This document shows, piece by piece, positions 1 through 8,408 of a stretch of 64,000 nt of DNA. Numbering within the stretch: position 1 is the first letter of the stretch; each line of letters starts with the position of its first letter. Under the pieces are notes generated by a model. That model saw nothing but the letters and a program-made list of their open reading frames with translations, was not told the origin of the DNA and did no database searches. The translations under genes were made by a program, and so were the position numbers. The DNA is from Lewinellaceae bacterium (GTDB lineage Bacteria; Bacteroidota; Bacteroidia; Chitinophagales; Saprospiraceae), in contig JACJXW010000004.1 in NCBI GenBank assembly GCA_020636405.1, positions 806,001-870,000 on the forward strand, written 5' to 3'.

Positions 1-1176
1 GCGGCCCCGGTTGGAATAGCTGGCGTAGGCATCCTGGCTGGTGGAGGCCCCTACTGCGATCACGTCCGGATGGGCGGCGTAGAAGTTGACAAAATCGAGG
101 TCGTCGTTGCCGGTGGCGAAGAGGATCACACAACCTTTGCCGTTGCGGCCTTTCGCCGCTGCCCGGGCGATGGCCTCTGATTTGATCGAGCCGAGGCTGA
201 AATTGGGGTCGGTGGTTCCCCAACTGCAGCTGATGATGTCGGCGCCATTTTCAATACAATAGTCGAACATTTGTTCCGTAGCCCGGTTGCTGAAGGACGT
301 GCCACTGATGGGCATGAAGAGCGCATTGGGCGCAGCGCCGACGATACCCCTTCCGTTGGAAACGGCCAGCGCCACACTGGCGCAGGGCGTACCGTGGGTA
401 TAGCGGGGGTCACCCAAAGACAGGTTGGGAGACTGGTTCCAAAGATCGAAAGGGCGGAATATTTTGGTTCTCAGGTCGGGGTGGTTGATATCAAAACCAT
501 TGTCGATCACTGCGATCACCGTACGTTCGGAACCGAGGCTGCCCAGGCGTCGCCAGGCGTCGGCTACTTTGGCGTCGGCCCCCTGCCTGATCCGGTAGTT
601 GGTGTCCGGAATGCTGCCCGTATTGCGCAGGTGCCACTGTTGGGCGAGCATATCATCGGTAGGCTCCCGGAACTCGTATTCGTCGAGGATGGTGTCCAGG
701 TCGGGTTCAGCCAGCTTGACCAGAGAGATCTGCTGCAGCATGTGGGCCACCTTGATGGGGTTGGGCGATTGCGGCGTAACTCGGGCAATAAGGCGGGCCT
801 TGCTCCGGCGCTCCAGGATCTCCAGGTGGTATTCTTCCAGGACGATGTTCTGCTCTCCTTCGCTGACCCCATCTTCGAAGGTGATGTAAATATCGCCGGT
901 GGCGACCAGGGGTTTATTGCTGCCCTCGGCATAATAGACGTGGGTGCCTACTTCCACCTCATCCCGCTGGCGGACTTCATCCAGCTTGGAATCGATATCT
1001 TCGTCATCGTTCTTGAGGCTCACCACCTGGAACCCGCCCAGGCTTTTGTGGACTTCAGACTGTACGTAATCTTCTTCCCCTGCTGGTTTCTCAGAAGCGG
1101 TTTTTAAGCCTACCAGGGTTTTGCTCTTTTTCAGGCTCAACTCGCCTTTACCGCTTTTGATGGTTAATTTGCTCAT
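1..1176 (-). CDS. S8 family serine peptidase (subtilase), C-terminus cut by window edge
   Basis: The frame starts at ATG 1174-1176 (MSKLTIKSGKGELSL) and stays open to base 1, giving at least 392 residues. After about 200 N-terminal residues the subtilase core begins. The catalytic Asp lies in VIAVIDNGFD (about residue 225), the catalytic His in YTHGTPCASVA (about 261), and an FATGND segment near 355 fits the oxyanion Asn region. The catalytic Ser falls outside the window. No signal peptide is visible, so a cytoplasmic role or another export route is possible. The N-terminal region has a segment ending at about residue 150 (PNPIKVAHMLQQISLVKLAEPD) that resembles an inhibitor-like subtilase prodomain. 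Family assignment is firm; substrate is unknown. Confidence 0.9.
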   Translation of the reverse strand, partial: MSKLTIKSGKGELSLKKSKTLVGLKTASEKPAGEEDYVQSEVHKSLGGFQVVSLKNDDEDIDSKLDEVRQRDEVEVGTHVYYAEGSNKPLVATGDIYITFEDGVSEGEQNIVLEEYHLEILERRSKARLIARVTPQSPNPIKVAHMLQQISLVKLAEPDLDTILDEYEFREPTDDMLAQQWHLRNTGSIPDTNYRIRQGADAKVADAWRRLGSLGSERTVIAVIDNGFDINHPDLRTKIFRPFDLWNQSPNLSLGDPRYTHGTPCASVALAVSNGRGIVGAAPNALFMPISGTSFSNRATEQMFDYCIENGADIISCSWGTTDPNFSLGSIKSEAIARAAAKGRNGKGCVILFATGNDDLDFVNFYAAHPDVIAVGASTSQDAYASYSNRGR

Positions 1177-1270
1177 ATGGCTGGTTTGGGTGGAATGGTT
1201 AATTCGGCATTAAAGATACAAAAAGCCCGGATCAGCAGAAACATACCGGGCCGGTAACCTTTTAAAAACG

Positions 1271-1309
1271 AAAAAGGCTGGACAGCCGTATGCCGTCCAG
1301 CCCTTTTTT
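1271..1309 (-). terminator. Rho-independent terminator of the sigma factor gene
   Basis: An 8-bp stem (GGCTGGAC 1276-1283 with GTCCAGCC 1295-1302) is flanked by A-runs on the left and T-runs on the right. Read on the minus strand it is followed by TTTTTCGTTTTT, 25 bases after the sigma factor stop. It could also act on plus-strand transcripts. Confidence 0.75.
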
Positions 1310-1333
1310 GCTGTAACAAATATTTTTTAGGCC

Positions 1334-1861
1334 TTAAGCCCTTCTTTCTTTCTGAGCATCCTGGTACATCTTCTGCAGTTTCTTGCGGGCGAAAAAGATG
1401 CGGCTCTTAATAGTGCCCAGGGGAGAACCCAACTGCTCGGCGATCTCGTCGTATTTGAAACCCTGGTAAGCCATCATGAACGGCCGGCGGAAGTCTTCAG
1501 GCAAAGTGTTGACCATCTTCATCAGCTCGTTGTAGGCAACGTTGGTCTCTCCGTCGTTTTCGACGAGCTTATCGCCGGAGTTGATGTAGTAGTTGTTCGG
1601 AGTCTGGTCGATGATCATATTCCGGCGCACCTTCTTGCGGTAGTTGTTGATGAAGATGTTCCGCATGATCGTGACGGCCCAGGCCTTGAAATTGGTGCCT
1701 TGCCTGTACTTGTCGGCATTGGTAATGATCCTCAGGGCTGTATCCTGATACAGATCTTCAGCATCGACACTGTTGCCGGTAAGTTTGAGGGAGAAGGCTC
1801 TCAGCGAACTACTTATACTGTCAAGTTGTTCCTGAATTTGATTCTGAATTGCATATATCAT
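1334..1861 (-). CDS. RNA polymerase sigma factor, ECF / sigma-70 family
   Basis: This 175-residue protein has the two-domain ECF layout. Region 2 is at about residues 15-80 (DAEDLYQDTALRI, then FKAWAVTIMRNIFINNYRK). Region 4 is at about 110-165 (LPEDFRRPFMMAY, then YDEIAEQLGSPLGTIKSRI, a helix-turn-helix). It would direct RNA polymerase to a specific promoter set. No anti-sigma factor gene lies next to it, which fits the group of stand-alone Bacteroidota ECF factors. A consensus promoter lies about 50-80 bases upstream and a terminator follows. Family assignment is firm; the regulon cannot be inferred. Confidence 0.93.
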   Translation of the reverse strand: MIYAIQNQIQEQLDSISSSLRAFSLKLTGNSVDAEDLYQDTALRIITNADKYRQGTNFKAWAVTIMRNIFINNYRKKVRRNMIIDQTPNNYYINSGDKLVENDGETNVAYNELMKMVNTLPEDFRRPFMMAYQGFKYDEIAEQLGSPLGTIKSRIFFARKKLQKMYQDAQKERRA

Positions 1862-1911
1862 AGTAGCCGGTGATTTAGATTGTGTCTGATGTATTTTGTA
1901 ATTATTATTTA

Positions 1912-1943
1912 CAAATCTACAGTTTGAACATCATTTTTGCAAA
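1912..1943 (-). promoter_or_regulatory. Bacteroidota-type promoter of the sigma factor gene
   Basis: On the minus strand TTTG (1940-1943) is followed by 20 bases and then TAGATTTG (1912-1919), matching the TTTG / TAnnTTTG consensus. The start codon is about 50 bases downstream. Confidence 0.65.
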
Positions 1944-2141
1944 AATAATTTCCTATTTAGACTGTTTATTGTCGCTGCCGTAACCTTTTTTACACTTAAG
2001 TGGCATTTCTAAGGGCAGAAGCGTTAAAAAAATTAACATACTTAAACTAAGTTTAAATTCAGTTGTACTTATTGTATGCCGTTTGATCGAACTTTTGTCT
2101 GATTTCATCGATTTTTTTTTGAAGGAAAAGCAGGACCATAA

Positions 2142-2660
2142 ATGGATTTGGTAAAACAGGACACCTCAACATTTTTTTTACAGCAAAACCTCCGCCTTCT
2201 GCGGAAGGAACTCAAACTAAGCCAGGAAGAACTGGCCAGCCGGGTTGGCCTCAACCGCGGCAATATAGCCTCCTACGAGAACGGCACTGCTGAGCCCAAG
2301 ATCTGTAATCTGCTGAAGCTCGCCAACCTCTTCGGGATCTCTATCATTGACATTACCCAGAAAGACCTCTCCAGCAGAACGGCGCTTGATGAGGCTACCT
2401 CCTCTTACCAGAATCTTTCCTCCAACGAGCTGGAGCTGATGGAGCAATTCATGCGCCGTGCCGATGAACTTGAAAAAGTATTTCAAAGCATCCATACCTG
2501 TTTCCTCTTCAAGGCCAAATCGATGCAAGAAGACCTGAAAGAGTCCAAAGAGATGCAAATGGTCGCTATGAAGTTCGAAGAATTATTCGATACCTGCCAG
2601 GACCTGATGCACAACCACCGCGCCCTTATCGACTTTGTCAAATGCCGCTTTCGGCAATAG
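2142..2660 (+). CDS. XRE-family helix-turn-helix transcriptional regulator
   Basis: The protein has 172 residues. Residues about 14-70 form a Cro/CI-type DNA-binding domain (LRLLRKELKLSQEELASRVG, then RGNIASYENGTAEP). The rest (about 80-172) is charged and helical, probably coiled coil, rich in Glu, Lys and Met, and likely used for dimerisation. It is monocistronic and divergent from the ECF sigma gene, sharing the AT-rich 280-bp region between them. No peptidase or toxin partner is adjacent, so its target is unknown. A TGCCG/CGGCA hairpin overlaps the last codons and a CCCCGC/GCGGGG hairpin (2661-2677) follows the stop, but no T-run is present. Confidence 0.88.
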   Translation: MDLVKQDTSTFFLQQNLRLLRKELKLSQEELASRVGLNRGNIASYENGTAEPKICNLLKLANLFGISIIDITQKDLSSRTALDEATSSYQNLSSNELELMEQFMRRADELEKVFQSIHTCFLFKAKSMQEDLKESKEMQMVAMKFEELFDTCQDLMHNHRALIDFVKCRFRQ

Positions 2661-2830
2661 CCCCGCCGTATGCGGGGAGGAGTAAAAAAAGTGCTGAAAA
2701 TTTTTCCGGCAGTTGGGGTATCGCCTCACCCACCGGATCTCTTTTTTCCTCTTTCCTGCTTTTTCCAGCTTAGTAAAGACTTCCAATCCGTTATCGGTCA
2801 CATGCCTATTCCTTACTGGGAGAGATAGCG

Positions 2831-2989
2831 CCGGGGTAACTATCAGCTATTCGCCGTTCGCTAAACGCTGCCTCAAAACCCGGATTTAGAGCAAAGAACG
2901 GGTTCCTTGAGCTTGGGTTCCTGCAATTAGGGGCATAGTGCTGCGAATAGCGAACCGCTAAAAGCGAAATGCGGATAGTTACACGCCGG
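2831..2989. repeat. Imperfect inverted-repeat element in a 445-bp gene-free stretch
   Basis: The stretch 2661-3105 holds no credible gene. Within it the left arm (CCGGGGTAACTATCAGCTAT from 2831) is mirrored by the right arm ending at 2989 (reverse complement CCGGCGTGTAACTATCCGC). The inner parts also pair (GCTATTCGC and GCGAATAGC motifs). This suggests a small palindromic element or a decayed MITE. There are no coding signals inside. Confidence 0.5.
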
Positions 2990-3105
2990 GATAAAAAGAA
3001 ATGCGCTATTTCGTATAACTTTTTCCTTCATTTATCGTATAAAATAAAAAAAGCCTGATGGTGCTGTCTTCGGGCAGGTTTATCGGGCCCCAAAACTATA
3101 ATCTC

Positions 3106-3930
3106 ATGAAACTACTGGCCCCCCTGGCATTAGTCTGCCTGCCGCTTTACCTTTTCGCTCATCCATCTACCCCTGTCCATTTTATAGAAGGAAACCTTGC
3201 CCAGGTGCAACAGCTGGCCGCCCGGGAAGGCAAACTCTACTTCATCCACTTCGCTGCCGATTGGTGTATGACCAGCCAATGGATGGAGGAACACGCCTTT
3301 ACAGATGCATCCCTTTCCGCCTATCTTGAAGAGCACTACCTCGCCCTGCGCGCCGATGTAGACCTGCCGGAAGGGCGGGCGCTGAAAGGACAGTATGAGG
3401 TGAGTATTTTACCGTCTATTCTGGTATTCAGTTCCAGAGGGCAGCTGTTGGGCCGCCACGAAGGAGCCATGGAACCGGAGGAGTTGCTGGCGCACCTGAA
3501 GCGTTACAGCCGCCCCGCACTTGCCTCCGGTGCCCTGGAGGAGAACATTTTATCCAGCCCCCGTCCTGTTTTTGCCCTATCGCGTCCGGCTCTGATCCCG
3601 GATGTGCAGGCCCGGCCGGTGGCGCTCCCCCCTTCCCGTCCAGCAGTGTCCATTCCCCCGGCGGGTTACAGCACCCCTCCCCAACCTCTGCAGCCTAAGT
3701 TCACCATTCAGGTAGGAGTTTTTTCTTCCTATAGCAATGCCGTACGCTTCTGCGCCGCCCTGGAGGCAAAAGCAGCCCACAGAGTGGAGGTCGCTCCTTT
3801 TCAGCTCAATGGGCAAAGCATGTATAAGGTCTTACTTGGGCAGTTCGAACGGCAGGAGGCCGCAGCGGCCTGCCTGGAGGGCCTACGCGCTCAAAAGGTC
3901 GAGGGCTTTGTAAAAATTCTTGACAATTAG
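3106..3930 (+). CDS. Thioredoxin-fold protein with C-terminal SPOR domain
   Basis: The 274-residue product starts at ATG 3106, chosen because it begins a clean signal peptide (MKLLAPLALVCLPLYLFAHP); the longer in-frame start adds 16 unlikely residues. Residues about 25-150 form a thioredoxin-like fold with ADWCMTSQW at 51-59, so the motif is CxxS with one active-site Cys. A cis-Pro segment (VSILPSILVF) follows. A Pro-rich linker (about 165-200) leads to a SPOR domain (about 203-274, FTIQVGVFSSYSNAVRF to VEGFVKIL), a fold that binds denuded peptidoglycan. The protein is probably periplasmic and held at cell wall or division sites. Having a single Cys suggests a role other than classical dithiol reduction. 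Confidence 0.82.
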   Translation: MKLLAPLALVCLPLYLFAHPSTPVHFIEGNLAQVQQLAAREGKLYFIHFAADWCMTSQWMEEHAFTDASLSAYLEEHYLALRADVDLPEGRALKGQYEVSILPSILVFSSRGQLLGRHEGAMEPEELLAHLKRYSRPALASGALEENILSSPRPVFALSRPALIPDVQARPVALPPSRPAVSIPPAGYSTPPQPLQPKFTIQVGVFSSYSNAVRFCAALEAKAAHRVEVAPFQLNGQSMYKVLLGQFERQEAAAACLEGLRAQKVEGFVKILDN

Positions 3931-3960
3931 AACACATTACCAGGGCTGGCACAGTATGTT

Positions 3961-3968
3961 TATCTTTG
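3961..3968 (+). promoter_or_regulatory. Promoter -7 element for hutI
   Basis: TATCTTTG matches TAnnTTTG 30 bases before the hutI start. The expected upstream TTTG is poorly matched. Confidence 0.45.
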
Positions 3969-3997
3969 CCCGAGTTGAAAAAAGCTAAGCAATACGC

Positions 3998-5239
3998 ATG
4001 CCCAGCCTGATCATTCGAAATATCCAAAGCCTGGTGCTGGCCGAAACTGCACCCCGCCCTTACGTGGCGGGCGCTGATATGCAGGCCCTGCCCCAGATAG
4101 ATAATGCTTACCTCCTTATCGAAAACGGCCGTTTCCGGGCCTTCGGGCCGATGTCGGAATGCCCGCAACGGGCCGATGAAATCATCGACGCCGGCGGCGG
4201 GTTTGTCTTCCCCAGCTGGTGTGACTCCCACACTCATCTCGTCTTTGCCGCCAGCCGGGAGCAGGAATTTGTCGACCGGATCAAAGGGCTGACCTACGAG
4301 GAGATCGCCCGGCGGGGAGGGGGCATCCTCAATTCCGCACGGCGCCTGCGGGAGACAACAGAAGAAGAGCTTCTGGCTTCTGCTCTGGGGCGTATCCGGG
4401 AGGTCGAGGCGCTGGGCACAGGGGCCGTGGAGATCAAAAGCGGATACGGCCTGACGGTGGAAAGCGAGCTGAAGATGCTGCGGGTGATCCGGAGCCTGAA
4501 AGAAAAAACGGTAATGCCCGTCAGGGCGACCTTCCTGGGAGCGCATGCCCTTCCGCCGGAGTACCGGGAGAACCGCGAAGGCTACATCCGCCTGATCATC
4601 GACGAGATGCTGCCCCGCATCGCCGGTGAAGGGCTTGCCGATTACATCGACGTCTTCTGTGAAAAAGGGTTTTTTACGGTGGCTGAGGCCGAAAAGCTGA
4701 TGGAAGCCGGCGCCCGTTACGGCCTGAAGGCGAAAGTACATGTCAACCAGTTCAATAGCCTCGGGGCCATCCCCGCCTGCGTAAGGCATGGCGCCCTATC
4801 CGTCGACCACCTGGAGGTGGCCAGCGATGAGGATATCGAAAGCCTAAAGGGCAGCAATACCATGCCTACTTTGCTGCCTTCGGCTCCGTTCTTTATTAAC
4901 GACCCCTACCAGCCCGCCCGTCGGCTGATCGACGCCGGGCTGCCGGTGGCCCTGGCCTCTGATTACAATCCGGGGTCCACGCCTTCGGGCAAAATGCAGT
5001 TTGTCGTAGCCCTGGCCTGCATCAAATGCGGCATGTTGCCGGAGGAAGCTATTTACGCGGCAACGCTTAACGGAGCGAGAGCAATGGAGTTGGAGGAGGA
5101 GTATGGTAGCATAGCTGTAGGAAAGGCGGCCAACTTTTTTATCACGCCGCCTATACCATCGTTGGCCTACCTGCCGTATGCTTTTGGAAGCGATTTGGTA
5201 GAAAGGGCATTTTTGAGGGGCGAGAAAGTGAAGGGCTAA
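3998..5239 (+). CDS. hutI: Imidazolonepropionase
   Basis: The 413-residue amidohydrolase hydrolyses 4-imidazolone-5-propanoate to N-formimidoyl-L-glutamate in histidine degradation (known family role). Visible signatures are the metal-binding CDSHTHLVFA (His78 and His80), GGGILNSARRLR, EIKSGYGLT, the metal His segment KVHVNQF, and ALASDYNPGS with the catalytic/metal Asp. Length matches the family. The other hut genes (hutH, hutU, hutG) are not nearby, so the pathway is dispersed. The gene is monocistronic with its own promoter element. It reads as an intact cytoplasmic enzyme. Confidence 0.96.
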   Translation: MPSLIIRNIQSLVLAETAPRPYVAGADMQALPQIDNAYLLIENGRFRAFGPMSECPQRADEIIDAGGGFVFPSWCDSHTHLVFAASREQEFVDRIKGLTYEEIARRGGGILNSARRLRETTEEELLASALGRIREVEALGTGAVEIKSGYGLTVESELKMLRVIRSLKEKTVMPVRATFLGAHALPPEYRENREGYIRLIIDEMLPRIAGEGLADYIDVFCEKGFFTVAEAEKLMEAGARYGLKAKVHVNQFNSLGAIPACVRHGALSVDHLEVASDEDIESLKGSNTMPTLLPSAPFFINDPYQPARRLIDAGLPVALASDYNPGSTPSGKMQFVVALACIKCGMLPEEAIYAATLNGARAMELEEEYGSIAVGKAANFFITPPIPSLAYLPYAFGSDLVERAFLRGEKVKG

Positions 5240-5241
5240 CC

Positions 5242-5481
5242 GGTTGGCGACATTACCAGAACCCAATGCTTTGTCGGCAGCCAGTACCCGGTGTCGGGGG
5301 CCTGGCGATGGTTGGTGAGGGTTGGTTCGGCCGCCAGATGGAGGGAGGCGCCTTTTCTGCCGGGGTGCGGCTGACCGGCAAGCAGCGGCCCACTTGGGAC
5401 ATAACGCTGGTGGGCGCGGCTTTCGATGGTTCGGTGGGAGCAAGCCCGATCCCTTTGGTGGGGTTGACAATACCGTTTTGA
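5242..5481 (+). pseudogene. Possible remnant of an outer-membrane beta-barrel protein
   Basis: In the 339-bp gap after hutI one plus frame stays open to TGA 5479-5481. It reads as alternating strands (GAFSAGVRLTGKQRP, WDITLVGAAFDGS, then PLVGLTIPF at the C-terminus). A terminal Phe after alternating hydrophobic residues is the pattern of a barrel C-terminal strand. No start codon with a signal peptide exists and the segment is only about 80 residues, so it is probably the tail of a deleted gene. It may be chance. Confidence 0.3.
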
Positions 5482-5578
5482 GACAATTATTAAGGGAAAT
5501 TAAGTTGAAAATTGAAGGTTTTTTGCCAAGTAAGCGTAATTTCAAGCCGCTTGATCAAACTTTAAACGCCTGATTGCT

Positions 5579-6688
5579 ATGAAGATCTACTTACCTTTCC
5601 TCTTCTGCTTCTTACCCCTGATCGCCCTGGCGCAGGGCCGGCAGGAGGTCGACACCTCACTGCACATGGACTTCGAGCTGTACGACCCGCCTTCCACGCT
5701 GGTGGTGCCGGAGCATCCGTTGTCCAGCGCCAGGTTTCCCTTCATCGACGTGCACAGCCACCACTGGCGTATGGCCGAACAGGACCTCGACAAGCTCATC
5801 CGGGAGATGGACTCCCTGAATATGGGCATCATCGTCAACCTCAGCGGGCGGGGCGGCCCGGCACTGAAAGGCATGATGGAGAACATCCAGAAGTATGGGC
5901 ACGAGAACCGCATCGTCAACTTTACCAATATCAATATCCGCAGCATCGATGACCCGGATTGGGAGAAGAGTACCCTCGAGCAATTGGAATACGATGTGAG
6001 CATCGGCGCCCGGGGGCTAAAGATCTACAAAAGCCAGGGCATGCGGGATACCGATAATGCCGGCAACCGCATCGCCATCAACGACCCGAGGCTGGCGCCC
6101 GTCTGGGAAAAGTGCGGCGAGCTGGGTATCCCCGTCCTCATCCACTCCGCCGACCCGAAGTCCTTCTGGGATCCGCACGATGAGAACAATGAACGCTGGC
6201 TGGAGCTCAAGCTGCGCCCCGGCCGCAAGCGCGGGCCCGATGACCCGGCGTCCTGGGAAACCATTATTGCCGAACAGCATGACATCTTCCGCAAACACCC
6301 CAATACGACCTTCATCAACGCCCATTTCGGCTGGTACGCCAACGACCTGGCGACCCTGAGCAAATTGCTGGACGAGTTGCCCAATATGTATGTCGAATGC
6401 GGGGCCATCATCGCCGAACTGGGGCGGCAACCCCGACAGGCACTGCAATTCTTCGAAAAATATCAGGACCGCATACTCTTCGGCAAAGACGCTTACAACC
6501 CCGAGGAATACCATACTTATTTTCGCGTTTTCGAGACCCAGGACGAATACTTCCCCTACTACAAGCGCTATCACGCCTTCTGGCGGATGTACGGCATCGG
6601 ATTGCCGGATGAGATCCTGAAAAAGCTGTACTACAAAAATGCATTGAAGGTCATTCCGGGGCTGGATGCTTCCCTGTTTCCGGAGTAA
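5579..6688 (+). CDS. Secreted amidohydrolase (amidohydrolase-2 / ACMSD-like family)
   Basis: The 369-residue product begins with a signal peptide (MKIYLPFLFCFLPLIALAQG). The TIM-barrel metallohydrolase pattern is clear: FIDVHSHHW (about residues 55-63) for the first metal His pair, GLKIYKSQG, VLIHSADP (about 200), FINAHFGW (about 250) and ILFGKDAYNP (about 300) with the conserved Asp. The family includes decarboxylases and hydrolases acting on small carboxylates. Export to the periplasm or surface is unusual for metabolic members but common in Bacteroidota. It is monocistronic. The substrate cannot be inferred. Confidence 0.85.
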   Translation: MKIYLPFLFCFLPLIALAQGRQEVDTSLHMDFELYDPPSTLVVPEHPLSSARFPFIDVHSHHWRMAEQDLDKLIREMDSLNMGIIVNLSGRGGPALKGMMENIQKYGHENRIVNFTNINIRSIDDPDWEKSTLEQLEYDVSIGARGLKIYKSQGMRDTDNAGNRIAINDPRLAPVWEKCGELGIPVLIHSADPKSFWDPHDENNERWLELKLRPGRKRGPDDPASWETIIAEQHDIFRKHPNTTFINAHFGWYANDLATLSKLLDELPNMYVECGAIIAELGRQPRQALQFFEKYQDRILFGKDAYNPEEYHTYFRVFETQDEYFPYYKRYHAFWRMYGIGLPDEILKKLYYKNALKVIPGLDASLFPE

Positions 6689-6742
6689 TGAGTAGATGGA
6701 ATGAAGGGCTGAATATCAGAAAAAAAGAATGAGGAAACCATC

Positions 6743-7531
6743 GTGAAATTTAAGGAAAAGCGATTTCCCAAGAGCCGTATCGGCACGCTGGATGTGTTTG
6801 CAATTGGCCTTAAGCGGCACCACGTCAAGGCATTGATCGAGGTGGATGTGACTTTAGCGCGAAAACAGATCCGTCAGCACCGGGAGGCCGGGCGGGCCAT
6901 ATCCTTTACAGCCTGGATGGTAAAAACGATCAGCCAGACGGTGGAAGCCTTTGAAAATGTGCATGCCTATCTAAAGAACAAACGCACCCGCCTGATATTC
7001 GAAGACATTGATATTACGGTCATGGTGGAGCGGGAACATAGAGGCGAGAAGGTGCCGTTGCCCTATGTCATTCGCCAAACCCAGCTCAAAAGTATCGGTG
7101 CGATCACGGCTGAGATCGGCAGCGCCAAGGGGCGGAAGCTGGGAGCAGAGGAAGTGGCGATGAACAGCAGCAGGAGCAGCGTATGGGCCAATTTATATTT
7201 CAGCTTGCCCGGCTGGATGCGCCGCCTGGTATGGAACTATTTTGCCATTGCCCCCCGGCAGGCCCAGCAGATGATGGGCAGCATCATCTTTACATCTATT
7301 GGCATGTTCGGGGAGGTCAGAGGATGGTTCATCCACACCAGTGTTCATCCGCTGGGCATTGGCGCCGGTTCTATTGTTAAGAAGCCGGCGGTAATTGATG
7401 ATAAGATCGAAATACGTGAATTCCTCCACCTGTCCATATTGCTCGACCATGATGTGGTGGATGGGGTGGAGATGGCAAAATTTATCGCGAGGTTGTCAGA
7501 AAACATGGAATCGGGAGTGGGACTCAGTTAG
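6743..7531 (+). CDS. Stand-alone 2-oxo acid dehydrogenase E2-type acyltransferase domain
   Basis: The 262-residue protein starts at GTG 6743; an upstream ATG (6729) hits a stop after five codons. It corresponds to the catalytic trimer-forming domain of E2 proteins. The C-terminal LLDHDVVDGVEMAKF carries the DHxxxDG active-site His/Asp motif, usually DHRxxDG. The N-terminal lipoyl and E1/E3-binding domains are missing and no E1 or E3 gene is adjacent. A Trp-rich insertion lies around 150-175. It may acylate a small substrate with CoA like chloramphenicol acetyltransferases, which share this fold, or work with a remote complex. Its stop overlaps that of the convergent acetyltransferase gene by 8 bases. 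Confidence 0.8.
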   Translation: MKFKEKRFPKSRIGTLDVFAIGLKRHHVKALIEVDVTLARKQIRQHREAGRAISFTAWMVKTISQTVEAFENVHAYLKNKRTRLIFEDIDITVMVEREHRGEKVPLPYVIRQTQLKSIGAITAEIGSAKGRKLGAEEVAMNSSRSSVWANLYFSLPGWMRRLVWNYFAIAPRQAQQMMGSIIFTSIGMFGEVRGWFIHTSVHPLGIGAGSIVKKPAVIDDKIEIREFLHLSILLDHDVVDGVEMAKFIARLSENMESGVGLS

Positions 7532-8279
7532 TTCCCACCTTTTTCAGTATGTTTTTAAAGCGCGTCTTACTGATATAATGATACTCCAGCAATTGGCCAT
7601 ACTTGGCCAGGGCAAAAGTGCCAAAAGCGGAGGGCCCCTTTCGGGCGGCCTCCGAGTTGGTGATCTCCTTTAACTGTAAGGAAATGCCTTCTTCTGTTGC
7701 GCTCCCGAGTAATTCTTCCGCACATTTTTGGTGCCAGGGGCACTGGTTGGCGTAAAGCAGTTGCCAGCCCTGGTAATGCTCCTGTTGGGCTTCCCAGTCT
7801 GGCAGCCGAAGTGCTGGGCTGGCCTCCAGGGGATAGCGGAGCAGTTCAAAGCCTCCGTGCTGATCCACCATCTCGAAGCCGTTTTTCAGGAAGATATTCT
7901 TCGCGGCGATCCAGGGGCCGTCGCTGGTGATTACGGCCACCCCCGCCTTCCCCTGTTTTCGGGCATCCTCAATACAATCCGCGATCAGTAGGGAAGCGTT
8001 GCCTTTCCCTTTATCCTCTTTTTTATAAATATACATGCAATGGATGAAGAGGTGGTTCGGCGCTTCCACCGGGCGCCAGGCCTGCTCGGCAGGGGTGTAT
8101 TCGATGAAACCTACCTGTCGCCCGGCCTCGTCCTGCAGGATCTTCAGACGCAGCCCTTTTGGGTATTCCCGCAGGAACCAGGCCAGTTTTTTCGTATAAC
8201 CTGGGTTTTTCTTGTTCCTGACGCAGAACAGGCTATGAGCCTCCACATTTTCGGGAGTAACAGAGACGATGCTTTTCAT
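7524..8279 (-). CDS. GNAT N-acetyltransferase with YoaP-like C-terminal domain
   Basis: The 251-residue protein has an N-terminal GNAT fold (about 1-145). The acetyl-CoA loop region is seen in IYKKEDKGKGNASLLIADCI, and the family hallmark IAAKNIFLKNGFEMVDQHGG follows. The C-terminal 100 residues (WQLLYANQCPWHQKCAEELL to RFKNILKKVG) resemble the YoaP domain found attached to some GNAT enzymes. The enzyme should transfer an acetyl group to an amine; the acceptor is unknown. The gene lies upstream of nothing on its strand and overlaps the convergent E2-type gene at the stop codons. Confidence 0.85.
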   Translation of the reverse strand: MKSIVSVTPENVEAHSLFCVRNKKNPGYTKKLAWFLREYPKGLRLKILQDEAGRQVGFIEYTPAEQAWRPVEAPNHLFIHCMYIYKKEDKGKGNASLLIADCIEDARKQGKAGVAVITSDGPWIAAKNIFLKNGFEMVDQHGGFELLRYPLEASPALRLPDWEAQQEHYQGWQLLYANQCPWHQKCAEELLGSATEEGISLQLKEITNSEAARKGPSAFGTFALAKYGQLLEYHYISKTRFKNILKKVGTN

Positions 8280-8408
8280 GGTTTAACCCTGATTTAATTT
8301 AAACAAACCCCATTAACCCCCGGAAAGAAAGGAGGCGCCCGGCATTTACCCTTCGATCGGCATAATGTACTGGATGCGTTTGTTGGCCACGTCGTAACGC
8401 TCCATTAT

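Noticed and set aside
8346..8405. 19-codon frame just after the alpha/beta hydrolase stop
   Set aside because: It is too short to judge and has no promoter or family; it may be a chance frame or a fragment of a lost gene.
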